A DNA stretch of 17,209 nt, taken from the NCBI GenBank assembly GCA_900757385.1, contig CAAENO010000010.1, positions 1 to 17,209 of the forward strand, read 5' to 3'. This document shows, piece by piece, positions 7,243 through 15,722 of this stretch (positions are counted from its first letter, which is position 1; every line of letters begins with the position of its first letter). Both the position numbers and the translations under genes were made by a program. The stretch comes from an uncultured Collinsella sp. (GTDB lineage: Bacteria > Actinomycetota > Coriobacteriia > Coriobacteriales > Coriobacteriaceae). The notes under the pieces were generated by a model. That model made no database searches. It was not told where the DNA came from and saw nothing but the letters and a program-made list of their open reading frames with translations.

Positions 7243-9396
7243 ATGACCGAAGATATCCCCCTTGAAATCACTTCGAGCGACATGGCCAATCTGCCCATAT
7301 TCGTCGCCGTCCTTATCGTGGCCGCCGTCGTCGTGCGCGTGTATTTTTCAATCAAACGCAACGAAAAGCCACCCATTGCCCGCGTCTTTTGGTGCGCGAC
7401 GCTCCTCATCCCGCTCGGCGTGGTAGCTGCATGGGTTACGAATCAATTGCTCGTAAATGAGGGCAGCTCCCTATGGATCCTTTCTTATTCGGCGCTCGGT
7501 GCTGCCGCCGTCATGCTTCTTGTCGAGCCCTTGGTTTCGGGACTTATCGACCAAACCGACCTTGCGACGGGAACAGTTGCCTGTATTTGCCGTGACATCC
7601 TTGTCATCGCCGCTGTTTCAGCGCTCTCGTTCGTTTCACTCGAAATTGCCTGCAACGAAACGTTCTATCGCATTCCCGCCAACTCATTCGGGTTTTCCGT
7701 CGGGCTGCTCGCGACGGTTCTGCTCTCCCTTTATTTGCTGGGACAGCGTCATGGAGGCGTCATGGCTCTCGTGCCCGTCGTCTGCTGCATCCTTGGCATT
7801 GCCGAGCACTTCGTCATAACGTTTAAAGGCGAAGCCATCCTGCCAAGCGATATCTTGGCCCTTGGCACCGCAATGGAAGTGAGCGAGGGATACGAGTTTA
7901 CCTTTACCGCCGGAATCGTAACCTCTCTCGCCCTGCTGGAGATTTCCTTGGGGCTTCTTTCGCTCATCCGACCGCAAAAGCTCCGTACGCCCACCCATGT
8001 CTTCCCCGCTATCGCCGCTAACCTCTGTGCTTTTCTGCTAGTGACCGTTGTGGGGCTCTCAGGCTTTTCCAACATCGACTTGGAGCAGGCGCTGGATTTT
8101 GGATTTGACCGTTGGCAGCCCATCACCACGTATGCGTCTCAGGGTTTTATCACTTCGTTCACCGAAATGGTCAACGAGTTGCCCATTGAGAAGCCCGAAG
8201 ACTATACGCCCGATGAGGCACAGAGCATCGAGCAGGAGCTCGCCGCCGTCTACGACAGCACATATGGCTCGAGCGAGCAGCGCGCGGCGGCCGTTGCCCA
8301 GTTCAATGAAATCAAGCCGACGATTGTTGCCGTCATGAATGAGAGTTTTAGCGACCTTTCGTGCTTTGAGCAGCTCCAGGCGGCCGGGTACACCGGCCCC
8401 GCATTCTACAACTCGCTTCCCGACACACTTGTTCGCGGCACCATGCTCGCTTCGGTCGCCGGTGGCGGAACGGCGAACTCCGAATTCGAATTTTTGACCG
8501 GAGCGACAACGGCCTTTGTCGGATTAGGCAAGATCCCCTATCAGCTGTATCAGATGAATGGCGTAAACAGCCTGGCAAAAGACCTTAAAGAGCTTGGGTA
8601 TACCACTACCGCTATGCACCCGCAAAACCCCGTCAACTACCATCGAGATAAAATCTATCAGCAGCTGGGCTTTGGAGACTTTCTTTCAATCGGCGATTTC
8701 GAAGGTGCGCCCTATTACCATGCCGGCGTATGCGACTACGCCACCTACGACAAGATACTCGACTTGCTTAGAACCGACGAAGCGCCACAGTTCATCTTTG
8801 ACGTCACGATGCAAAATCACGGCGGCTACGACTATGGCACCGTTCCCGCCGAAGAGCTGACAAACTATTGGGTCGAGGGAGCCAGCGAAGGCGCCAACAG
8901 CGCGCTCAACACCTATCTCACCTGCATCAACGCATCCGACCGGGACCTCGAGTACTTTATCAACGAGCTCCGCAACATCGGCAGACCGGTTGTTCTTGTC
9001 TTTTTTGGCGACCATCAGCCGAGCGCCGCAACGACTCTCAACGACGAGCTGTACCCTCAGGAAGATACGGCAAGCCACGCTTTCCGTATCTATCAGTCGA
9101 CATATCTCGTCTGGGCTAACTATGAGATCGCCGGCAATACCGAGCTCAACGTCTACGACACCGTCGGGGCAAACGAGATTGCAGCCATTACCCTTAATAA
9201 GATCGGCGCCCCGCTCACCAATTACCAAAAGGCCCTGCTTGCGACAAGGTCAGATGTGCCCACCATCAATGTCGCCGGCTATCTCGGTGCCGACGGGCTG
9301 CGCTACGACTTGGAATCGAAAGACAGCCCCTACGCCTCGACGATCGACAAGCTGCAGCGCATGCAATACCTCGAGTTCGCCAGCAAAGTTCAGTAA
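7243..9396 (+). CDS. LtaS-like membrane phosphoglycerol transferase (sulfatase fold)
   Basis: 717 residues. An N-terminal membrane half (about 7-8 hydrophobic segments by eye within residues 17-273) is followed by an extracellular alkaline-phosphatase/sulfatase-type domain. Equivalents of the LtaS active site are visible: Glu367 in AVMNESFSD (metal), Thr410 in GGGTANSEFEFLTG (nucleophile), His459 in AMHPQNP, Arg468 in NYHRDKIYQQLG, His526 in TMQNHGGYDY, and Asp590-His591 in VFFGDHQPS (metal). This family transfers glycerol-phosphate from phosphatidylglycerol to lipid-linked or other envelope glycans. The exact product (lipoteichoic acid or a decorated glycan) cannot be told here. It has more membrane spans than S. 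aureus LtaS (5). Start: ATG at 7243 with AGAGGA 6 nt upstream; an in-frame upstream reading to 7168 lacks a ribosome site. No strong promoter was seen in the upstream gap. Stands alone, 145 nt before mrp. Confidence 0.88.
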   Translation: MTEDIPLEITSSDMANLPIFVAVLIVAAVVVRVYFSIKRNEKPPIARVFWCATLLIPLGVVAAWVTNQLLVNEGSSLWILSYSALGAAAVMLLVEPLVSGLIDQTDLATGTVACICRDILVIAAVSALSFVSLEIACNETFYRIPANSFGFSVGLLATVLLSLYLLGQRHGGVMALVPVVCCILGIAEHFVITFKGEAILPSDILALGTAMEVSEGYEFTFTAGIVTSLALLEISLGLLSLIRPQKLRTPTHVFPAIAANLCAFLLVTVVGLSGFSNIDLEQALDFGFDRWQPITTYASQGFITSFTEMVNELPIEKPEDYTPDEAQSIEQELAAVYDSTYGSSEQRAAAVAQFNEIKPTIVAVMNESFSDLSCFEQLQAAGYTGPAFYNSLPDTLVRGTMLASVAGGGTANSEFEFLTGATTAFVGLGKIPYQLYQMNGVNSLAKDLKELGYTTTAMHPQNPVNYHRDKIYQQLGFGDFLSIGDFEGAPYYHAGVCDYATYDKILDLLRTDEAPQFIFDVTMQNHGGYDYGTVPAEELTNYWVEGASEGANSALNTYLTCINASDRDLEYFINELRNIGRPVVLVFFGDHQPSAATTLNDELYPQEDTASHAFRIYQSTYLVWANYEIAGNTELNVYDTVGANEIAAITLNKIGAPLTNYQKALLATRSDVPTINVAGYLGADGLRYDLESKDSPYASTIDKLQRMQYLEFASKVQ

Positions 9397-9410
9397 GCCC
9401 GCCCATTCGC

Positions 9411-9445
9411 TTGGGCCCATCGTATTGCAAGCACGCTCGGCCCAA
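9411..9445 (+). terminator. Weak stem-loop after the LtaS-like gene
   Basis: TTGGGCC and GGCCCAA pair perfectly over 7 bp around a 21-nt loop, which has a few further inner pairs. It begins 15 nt after the stop codon. No T-run follows, so termination here would be inefficient or factor-assisted. Position and perfect arms favour a transcript-end role. Confidence 0.35.
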
Positions 9446-9456
9446 ACGCATCGCAA

Positions 9457-9486
9457 ATGACTCCCGCTCGCAAACGAGGGTACAAT
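9457..9486 (+). promoter_or_regulatory. Likely promoter for mrp and the HI0933-type flavoprotein
   Basis: ATGACT at 9457-9462 (4 of 6 to TTGACA), an 18-nt spacer, then TACAAT at 9481-9486 (5 of 6 to TATAAT). This puts transcription start near 9493, about 50 nt upstream of the mrp ATG. The spacer contains a small inverted repeat, CTCG-caaa-CGAG (9467-9478), which may be incidental or an operator half-pair. Confidence 0.55.
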
Positions 9487-9541
9487 GACGCTCGTGTCAC
9501 ATCGCGGGGCCCCGGCCCCAGCATATACAAAGGAGTCATAC

Positions 9542-10372
9542 ATGGGTTGCGAACACGCACAGGCCGCCGGCGGACAAACGTCGCCGTCGCAATTTGAGGA
9601 GAACACGCTGTCCGAGGTCAAGCGCGTCATCGCCGTGCTTTCCGGCAAGGGCGGTGTCGGCAAGTCATTTGTCACCGGTGCCATCGCCACCGAGCTTGCC
9701 CGTCACGGCCACAAGGTCGGCGTCCTCGATGCCGACATCACCGGTCCCTCTATCCCCAAGATGTTCGGTATGAGTGGACGCCACGTCCATGCCCTTGGCA
9801 ACCTTATGCTGCCCGAAATCTCCGAGCACGGCGTCAAGGTCATGAGCTCCAACCTGCTGCTCCAAAACGAGACCGACCCCGTCCTTTGGCGCGGTCCGGT
9901 CATCGCAGGCGCCATTAGGCAGTTCTGGAGCGAGACCTCGTGGGGCCCCATCGACTACCTACTGGTCGACATGCCTCCGGGAACAGGCGACGTTGCGCTC
10001 ACCGTCTTCCAGTCGCTGCCGGTCGACGGCATCGTCATCGTCACGAGCCCGCAGGATCTGGTCTCGATGATCGTCGCCAAGGCGGTCAACATGGCCGAGA
10101 AGATGAACGTCCCCATTCTGGGCATTGTCGAGAACATGAGCTATATTGAGTGCCCCGACTGCGGCAAGAAGATCGAGGTCTTTGGCAAGAGCAAGCTCCC
10201 CGAGGTCGCAGAGCGCTATAACCTCGACATCTTGGGCCAGCTTCCCATTAATCCGGCACTCGCCGAGGCCTGCGATAAGGGCGAGGTCGAGACCGCGCTG
10301 CCCGATGGCATGTTGCCCAAGGCAGTCTCTGCCGTCGAGGCTATTACCCCGCACGAGACCGACGAGGCCTAA
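9542..10372 (+). CDS. mrp: Mrp/NBP35/ApbC family iron-sulfur carrier P-loop ATPase
   Basis: 276 residues. Members of this MinD-like family hold and pass on Fe-S clusters to target proteins in the cytosol. The deviant Walker A GKGGVGKS is at residues 35-42, DADITGPSIPKMFG at 64-76, and DMPPGTGD at 143-150. The cluster-binding CPDC pair (Cys204/Cys207) is intact. The N terminus is short, with a single Cys3 and His5 rather than the multi-cysteine ferredoxin-like leader of eukaryotic NBP35, and without the DUF59-type domain of E. coli-like Mrp. Start: ATG at 9542 with AAAGGAG 6 nt upstream; an earlier in-frame ATG at 9485 overlaps the -10 element. The stop abuts the GTG start of the next flavoprotein directly and in frame. 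That suggests translational coupling and perhaps joint function. Confidence 0.93.
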   Translation: MGCEHAQAAGGQTSPSQFEENTLSEVKRVIAVLSGKGGVGKSFVTGAIATELARHGHKVGVLDADITGPSIPKMFGMSGRHVHALGNLMLPEISEHGVKVMSSNLLLQNETDPVLWRGPVIAGAIRQFWSETSWGPIDYLLVDMPPGTGDVALTVFQSLPVDGIVIVTSPQDLVSMIVAKAVNMAEKMNVPILGIVENMSYIECPDCGKKIEVFGKSKLPEVAERYNLDILGQLPINPALAEACDKGEVETALPDGMLPKAVSAVEAITPHETDEA

Positions 10373-11644
10373 GTGAACGCGAGCGCCCTCTATGACGTCT
10401 TGGTAATCGGCGGTGGGGCTTCAGGCCTCGCCGCCGCCATTACGGCCGCACGCGCTGGCAAAAGCGTCTGCATCGTTGAGCGCGATGTCGCCTGCGGCCT
10501 CAAGCTCCTTGCGACCGGTAACGGCCGTTGCAACCTCTCCAACGAATCGATTGATCCTCAGCGGTATAACCACCCCGCATTCGTCGAATCCGTCATGGGC
10601 CCCCAGCCCGAACAAGAGCTTATGGGTTTCTTCTCCTCGCTGGGCATCATGACAACCTCCGAGGAAGGCCGGCTGTACCCGCGCTCCCTTCGCGCCGAAT
10701 CGGTGCGCGACGCGCTTCTCAACGTTTGCGACCGCCTAGGTATCACCTTAATCTGCGGAGCCAACGTTGCCTCGGCGCACAAAGCTTCCGAAGGCTGGGC
10801 ACTCCAAATAGACCGTCCGGCGCGGGCACTCAAGGCAAAAAAGCACGACGACCGAAAATCGGAGCTCCGCTCGCTTCGGAAAGCGCTCGCCGATGTCCCT
10901 CGCAAGAACGAGGCCCTGCAGGCACATGCCGTAATTATCGCCACGGGCGGCAACCCCACCGGTATCGCCGATACGTTTCGCCTCCCCCTCACTTCGCTGC
11001 GCCCCATCCTCTGCCCCGTATCGGCAACGGTCTTTGGCGATCGGGCGGCGCTCAAGACGTTGGATGGCCTGCGCGTCCGCGCCCGCTTGACGCTCGCCCG
11101 CAATCATAATGAGCTCTGGCACGAAGACGGTGAAGTGCTGTTTCGAACCTTCGGTATCTCGGGCGTCGCTGTCTTCAACCTCTCTCGTCGTATCCAGCAC
11201 GGCGATACGATCCTGCTCGACGTTTTCCCCGACCTCTCCAAAGACGAGTTGCTCAATATGCTCAACCGGCGCGTTGAGCTGCTCGGCGGCTTTTCGCCCC
11301 GCGATCCCCGTTGGCTCGACGGCATGCTCGCCCCGCAACTCTCCCGCGTCGTCTGCACAGCGTTCGAGCAGTGCCATCCAGGCTCCAACGATGTCATCCA
11401 CCTGGTCTCGATCCTCAAGCACTTTAAGTTGCTCGTCAAGGGAACAGCCGAGGAGCGCTCAGCGCAGGTCACGCGTGGTGGCGTATCTGTCGAGAGCATC
11501 TCAACACCCAGCCTACGCGCGCGCAGCGTTGTCGACGCCCCGCTTTACGTCTGCGGTGAAGCGCTCGACATCGACGCCGATTGCGGAGGCTTTAACCTTG
11601 CGTGGGCCTGGATCTCGGGCATTCGCGCTGCAAGCAGCCTGTAG
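10373..11644 (+). CDS. HI0933/YhiN/BaiN-type flavoprotein (NAD(P)/FAD-dependent oxidoreductase)
   Basis: 423 residues. Hallmarks of the HI0933 family are all present: dinucleotide-binding GGGASG (13-18), LATGNGRCNLSN (46-57), IATGGNP (189-195), EVLFRTFGISG (254-264), VTRGGVSVESIS (366-377) and the C-terminal VCGEALDIDADCGGFNLAW (393-411). The family binds FAD. BaiN of Clostridium scindens has been linked to bile-acid transformation, but for most members the substrate is unknown and I do not assign one. Residues about 147-183 form a Lys/Arg/Asp-rich insertion before the IATGG strand. The start is the GTG at 10373-10375, immediately after the mrp TAA, with GAGG 5 nt upstream inside mrp. A terminator follows 30 nt after the stop, closing the mrp-flavoprotein pair. 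Confidence 0.92.
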   Translation: MNASALYDVLVIGGGASGLAAAITAARAGKSVCIVERDVACGLKLLATGNGRCNLSNESIDPQRYNHPAFVESVMGPQPEQELMGFFSSLGIMTTSEEGRLYPRSLRAESVRDALLNVCDRLGITLICGANVASAHKASEGWALQIDRPARALKAKKHDDRKSELRSLRKALADVPRKNEALQAHAVIIATGGNPTGIADTFRLPLTSLRPILCPVSATVFGDRAALKTLDGLRVRARLTLARNHNELWHEDGEVLFRTFGISGVAVFNLSRRIQHGDTILLDVFPDLSKDELLNMLNRRVELLGGFSPRDPRWLDGMLAPQLSRVVCTAFEQCHPGSNDVIHLVSILKHFKLLVKGTAEERSAQVTRGGVSVESISTPSLRARSVVDAPLYVCGEALDIDADCGGFNLAWAWISGIRAASSL

Positions 11645-11654
11645 CCGCGCAGTC

Positions 11655-11660
11655 TATAAT
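11655..11660 (+). promoter_or_regulatory. Consensus -10 hexamer ahead of the COG2509-type gene
   Basis: A perfect TATAAT lies just after the preceding gene's stop. No good -35 is seen 16-18 nt upstream, where the sequence is still coding. If used, transcription would begin near 11667 and the leader would start with the terminator-like hairpin at 11674-11706. Confidence 0.4.
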
Positions 11661-11673
11661 CAAAAACGCATTC

Positions 11674-11706
11674 GGGCCGTCTGGGATACCGGACGGCCTC
11701 TTTCTT
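11674..11706 (+). terminator. Intrinsic terminator or leader hairpin between the two flavoprotein genes
   Basis: Arms 11675-11684 and 11689-11698 pair over 10 bp with one T·G wobble around a GATA loop, followed by TCTTTCTT. It starts 30 nt after the upstream stop and ends 8 nt before the AAGGAG of the next gene. The form fits a plus-strand intrinsic terminator for mrp-flavoprotein transcripts. Confidence 0.75.
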
Positions 11707-11724
11707 GCCTCTAAGGAGACCTCG

Positions 11725-13365
11725 ATGATCGAAATCACCCAAGTCAACGCGTCGCTCGATGAAGCCGACGATGAAAATGCCTGTCTCATTGTTGGCAAGC
11801 GAGTCGCCAAGCGCGTCCTACGTTGCAAGGACTCCGAGATCAAGTCCATCGAGCTCCACCGCAAGTCAATCGACGCTCGCAAAAAACGAGACGTCCATTT
11901 TATCCTGAGCTTTCGTGTTGAGCTGACTAGTCCCCACCTCGAGCGAGAAGCGGTCGACAGCGTTGCCGAGCGTGACCGCTCGCGCGTACGCGCGATAGAA
12001 GACGATGAGCCTTCATTCCCCTCCCCCGCCTCCGACGCACCTCAAGAACGCCCTGTCGTTGTCGGCGCCGGATGCGCCGGCCTTTTCGCTGCGCTCACGC
12101 TCGCCGAAGCAGGTCTTAAGCCCTTGCTTATCGAGCGCGGCGACCCGGCATTTCGCCGCTCGCAGGCGATCGACCTCTTTCTAAAGGAGCGCATCCTCGA
12201 CCCCGAGAGCAATATCCAGTTTGGCCTGGGCGGCGCGGGAACCTTCTCGGACGGCAAACTCAATACGGGAACCAAAAATCCCGCCCATCGCCTTATCCTC
12301 GAAACCTTCGTCGAGGCGGGCGCGCCCCGCGATATTCTATGGGATGCCAAGCCGCACATTGGCTCCGACATCCTTCCCACGGTTGTCACCGCTATATCCC
12401 AGCGCATCGAGCAGCTCGGAGGTGTCGTCCGTTATCGAACGAAGCTCGTCGACATTCGCATCGACGCGTCTGGCGCCATCACCGGTATTGATGTCCAATC
12501 GTCCCAAGACGCCGCTTGCGAGCCAATCGAGACAAATCACCTCATCCTCGCCTGCGGGCATTCTGCTCGCGATATTTTTGAGCTCCTTAAGGGCCACAAC
12601 GTGGCCCTCGCACAAAAGACCTTTGCCATGGGCGTTCGCATCGAGCATCCGCAGCGCGACATCGACCGAGTCCAATACGGAGCCTCGGCGGGACATCCTG
12701 CCCTCGGAGCAGCCCCTTACAAGCTCGTCGCCCATCTTCCCAACGGCCGCAGCGTGTTCTCGTTTTGCATGTGCCCCGGCGGGCAGGTTGTCGCCGCCTC
12801 TTCCGAGCAGGGCCACCTGTGCGTCAACGGCGCCAGTCTCAATGCCCGCGGCGGACGCAACGCAAATGCCGCCCTGCTCGTTAACGTCACACCCGAGGAC
12901 CTTCCCAACGATGACCCACTCGCCGGCATCGAGCTCCAGCGTGCCTGCGAGGCGGCCGCCTATCGCCTGGGCGGTTCCAACTGGAACGCACCGGCACAGC
13001 TCGTCGGAGATTTCCTCGCAGGACGTGCCAGCAAGGCGCCCGGAAAGGTAAAGCCCACCTATCCGCTCGGTGTGACCTGGACGGCAATTGACGAAGCCCT
13101 GCCGCAGCATATCGTCGAGTCGCTCCGCCTGGGACTTCCCCTACTCGGAAAAAAGCTACGAGGCTACGACCGTCCCGATGCCGTTCTTACCGGCGTGGAG
13201 ACTCGCTCGAGCTCACCGGTCACTGTCACCCGAGACCGAACGTGCCATGCCGTGTCGACCCCGGGCCTCTATCCTTGTGGTGAGGGAGCTGGATATGCCG
13301 GCGGCATCATGAGCGCGGCCACCGACGGCATCCGTTGTGCCGAAGCCCTGATCGCAGACCTCTAA
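11725..13365 (+). CDS. COG2509-type FAD-dependent dehydrogenase, function unknown
   Basis: 546 residues. A roughly 70-residue N-terminal domain of the kind typical of this family (SLDEADDE to SIDARKKRDVHFILSFRVEL) is joined by a charged, Pro/Ser-rich linker (about 83-108) to an FAD domain starting VVVGAGCAGLFAA (111-123). Family signatures follow: FGLGGAGTFSDGKLNT (166-181), HIGSD (211-215), ACGHSARD, MGVRIEHPQ, LTGVETRSSSPV, and CGEGAGYAGGIMSAATDGI near the C terminus (about 518-536). These proteins are widespread but uncharacterised flavoproteins; no substrate can be named. Start: ATG at 11725 with AAGGAG 6 nt upstream; a longer in-frame reading from 11602 would overlap the previous gene and translate the terminator. 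It is unrelated in signature to the HI0933-type flavoprotein next door, though both bind FAD. It converges on uvrB, with 65 nt between the stops. Confidence 0.9.
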   Translation: MIEITQVNASLDEADDENACLIVGKRVAKRVLRCKDSEIKSIELHRKSIDARKKRDVHFILSFRVELTSPHLEREAVDSVAERDRSRVRAIEDDEPSFPSPASDAPQERPVVVGAGCAGLFAALTLAEAGLKPLLIERGDPAFRRSQAIDLFLKERILDPESNIQFGLGGAGTFSDGKLNTGTKNPAHRLILETFVEAGAPRDILWDAKPHIGSDILPTVVTAISQRIEQLGGVVRYRTKLVDIRIDASGAITGIDVQSSQDAACEPIETNHLILACGHSARDIFELLKGHNVALAQKTFAMGVRIEHPQRDIDRVQYGASAGHPALGAAPYKLVAHLPNGRSVFSFCMCPGGQVVAASSEQGHLCVNGASLNARGGRNANAALLVNVTPEDLPNDDPLAGIELQRACEAAAYRLGGSNWNAPAQLVGDFLAGRASKAPGKVKPTYPLGVTWTAIDEALPQHIVESLRLGLPLLGKKLRGYDRPDAVLTGVETRSSSPVTVTRDRTCHAVSTPGLYPCGEGAGYAGGIMSAATDGIRCAEALIADL

Positions 13366-13384
13366 CGCACGAATTCCAGCACGC

Positions 13385-13423
13385 AAAAGACACAGGCCCC
13401 AAGCTCCGCAGGGAACTCGGGGC
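13385..13423 (-). terminator. Intrinsic terminator of the coaE-uvrB operon
   Basis: On the minus strand, arms GCCCCGAGTTCC and GGAGCTTGGGGC pair over 12 bp with two G·T wobbles around CTGC, followed by CTGTGTCTTTTG. On the plus strand the same two positions become A·C mismatches and no T-run follows. The structure is therefore built for uvrB transcripts, while also lying between the convergent genes. Confidence 0.75.
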
Positions 13424-13430
13424 ATGTTCG

Positions 13431-15671
13431 CTATTTCTTAAACCGTGCACCCTGGCGTTTTCTGCCCGATGCGAACGTGGAACCCTTGCGAGCCTGCGAA
13501 CGTAAGCGCTCGATCGTCTCGTCCTCAGACGCACCCTCGAGCATCGCCCGAATCTGAACGACGGCATCGCGCAGGCGCGCCGCCTCCTCAAAGTCCATGG
13601 CGGCAGAAGCGTTACGCATATCCTCTTCCATGGTTTCGACGATCCGCACGAGCTCGTCATGCGGCAGTTCTTCCAACTGCTCCGCAAGTGTCTGCTCGGG
13701 CGCCACCGTTTCCGGCACGCCACCCTCGCCCGACTCATCGGGCGTATAGAATGCGCCATGGCCAAGAGAGTCGTCCTTCGAGCGTCCCTTGGAACCCACG
13801 GTTTTTTCGGCCTCGGCAATAAAACTTGAGATGTCGTTGATGGCCTTGCGCACCGTCTTGGGCACAATGCCATGCTCTTCGTTATATGCCATCTGAATCT
13901 CGCGACGGCGCTGCGTCTCCTCGATGGCCTCTTTCATCGAATCGGTCACAACGTCAGCATACATGATGACTTCGCCATCGGCGTTACGGGCCGCGCGGCC
14001 AATCGTCTGAATCAGCGAACGGCGGTTGCGCAAGAAGCCTTCCTTATCGGCATCGAGAATTGCCACCAGTGAGACCTCGGGAAGATCCAAGCCCTCGCGA
14101 AGCAGGTTGATGCCAACGAGAACATCGATCTTGCCCTCGCGCAGCGTTCGCAAGATCTCGACACGGTCCATTGTCGCCGTATCAGAATGCATGTAATTGA
14201 CCTTAATGCCCGCATCAAGCAGATGGTCGGTCAGGTCCTCGGCCATGCGCTTGGTCAACGTGGTCACCAGCACGCGCTCCTTGCGGGCAACGCGCTCGCG
14301 AATCTCGTCCTCAAGATCGTCAATCTGACCGCGAACCGGACGCACATCGATCTTGGGATCGAGCAGGCCGGTCGGACGAATAATCTGCTCAACATCGTTC
14401 TGGCTCACCCGCAGCTCGTAGTCGCCCGGCGTGGCCGAAACGTAGATGAACTGGGGGATCCTTGCCTCAAACTCATCGAAACGAAGCGGGCGGTTATCGA
14501 GCGCCGAGGGCAGGCGAAAACCGTGTTCCACCAGCGTCACCTTACGCGAGCGGTCACCTTCGTGCATGCCGCGAATCTGCGGCACTGTCACATGGCTCTC
14601 ATCGATGATGCAGAGCATGTCCTTAGGGAAGTAATCGATCAGGGTAAACGGCGGCTCGCCCGGTTTTCGACCGTCCAGATGACGCGAGTAGTTCTCGATA
14701 CCGTTACAAAAACCCATGGTCTCGAGCATCTCGAGATCATAGTCGGTGCGCTGCTGCAGACGCTGTGCCTCGAGCAACTTGTCGGTCGCCTTGAGCTCGG
14801 CCACACGCTTCTCGCACTCTTCACTGATTGATTTCAGAGCCGCCTTGACCTTCGGCTTCTCGGTCACGTAGTGCGATGCCGGCCATACGGGGATGGCCTC
14901 GTACTCACGAAGCATCTCACCGGTAACCTCATCGATCTCGGCAATAAGCTCAACCTCGTCGCCAAAGAACTCAAACCGCAACGGATGCTCGGCATAAGGC
15001 GGATACACGTCGACAACATCGCCGCGCACGCGGAACGTGCCGCGCGCTAGGTCATAGTCATTGCGATCATATTGAATGTCGATAAGTGCATGGATAAAGT
15101 CATCGCGCTCGAGCGGCACCTTCTTGTCGACGTTCGGGGCTAGGCCCGCATAGTCCTCAGGAGAGCCAATGCCATAGATACACGAGACCGATGCGACGAC
15201 GATCACATCTCGTCGAGAGAGCAGCGATGCGGTCGCCTGATGGCGCAGCATCTCGACCTCTTCGTTAATCGATGAGTCTTTCTCGATATATGTATCACTT
15301 TGCGGCACATACGCCTCGGGCTGATAGTAGTCGTAGTACGAGACGAAGTAGACCACAGCGTTATTGGGAAAGAACTCTTTGAGCTCGCTCGCAAGCTGAG
15401 CGGCGAGCGTTTTATTGGGAGCCATGACCAGCGTCGGCTTCCCCAGGGCCTCAATAGTCTTAGCCATCGTGAAGGTCTTGCCCGAACCAGTCACGCCCAG
15501 CAAAACCTGATAGCGATCTCCGTCCCTCACACCCTGCACAAGCGACTCAATGGCCTTAGGCTGAGAACCTGCAGGCTCATAGGGAGAAACGACTTCAAAC
15601 GGCACCTCAGCGCCCTCAACGCCAAAGCGCTTAAGTTCACCACCAACGCGTTCTACTTCAAATTCCGCCAT
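13431..15671 (-). CDS. uvrB: UvrABC excinuclease subunit B (UvrB)
   Basis: 746 residues. UvrB is the helicase-fold damage verifier that receives DNA from UvrA and recruits UvrC. Walker A is GVTGSGKT (59-66). The beta-hairpin that clamps the strand is [20 protein letters not shown] (111-130). [15 protein letters not shown] is Walker [20 protein letters not shown] and QTIGRAARN are helicase motifs, and a C-terminal UVR domain (about 676-711, [18 protein letters not shown]) contacts UvrC. It is about 75 residues longer than common UvrB proteins: a low-complexity linker (about 624-661) precedes the UVR domain and a basic tail (712-746, ending [11 protein letters not shown]) follows it. Start: ATG at 15669-15671 with AGGAG 5 nt upstream; an earlier in-frame ATG at 15692 lacks a site. 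It is last in the coaE-transglycosylase-uvrB run, 51 nt after the transglycosylase. TATACT at 15697-15702 could be an internal -10. No LexA-like box was seen near it. Confidence 0.98.
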   Translation of the reverse strand: MAEFEVERVGGELKRFGVEGAEVPFEVVSPYEPAGSQPKAIESLVQGVRDGDRYQVLLGVTGSGKTFTMAKTIEALGKPTLVMAPNKTLAAQLASELKEFFPNNAVVYFVSYYDYYQPEAYVPQSDTYIEKDSSINEEVEMLRHQATASLLSRRDVIVVASVSCIYGIGSPEDYAGLAPNVDKKVPLERDDFIHALIDIQYDRNDYDLARGTFRVRGDVVDVYPPYAEHPLRFEFFGDEVELIAEIDEVTGEMLREYEAIPVWPASHYVTEKPKVKAALKSISEECEKRVAELKATDKLLEAQRLQQRTDYDLEMLETMGFCNGIENYSRHLDGRKPGEPPFTLIDYFPKDMLCIIDESHVTVPQIRGMHEGDRSRKVTLVEHGFRLPSALDNRPLRFDEFEARIPQFIYVSATPGDYELRVSQNDVEQIIRPTGLLDPKIDVRPVRGQIDDLEDEIRERVARKERVLVTTLTKRMAEDLTDHLLDAGIKVNYMHSDTATMDRVEILRTLREGKIDVLVGINLLREGLDLPEVSLVAILDADKEGFLRNRRSLIQTIGRAARNADGEVIMYADVVTDSMKEAIEETQRRREIQMAYNEEHGIVPKTVRKAINDISSFIAEAEKTVGSKGRSKDDSLGHGAFYTPDESGEGGVPETVAPEQTLAEQLEELPHDELVRIVETMEEDMRNASAAMDFEEAARLRDAVVQIRAMLEGASEDETIERLRSQARKGSTFASGRKRQGARFKK

Positions 15672-15722
15672 GGATACTCCTAACTCATACATCCGCAGTA
15701 TACGCAGGAGGTGGGCTTAGTC

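Noticed and set aside
11602..11724. Longer N terminus of the COG2509-type protein
   Set aside because: It overlaps the previous gene and reads through the terminator hairpin. The ATG at 11725 has a strong ribosome site and matches the usual N terminus of the family.
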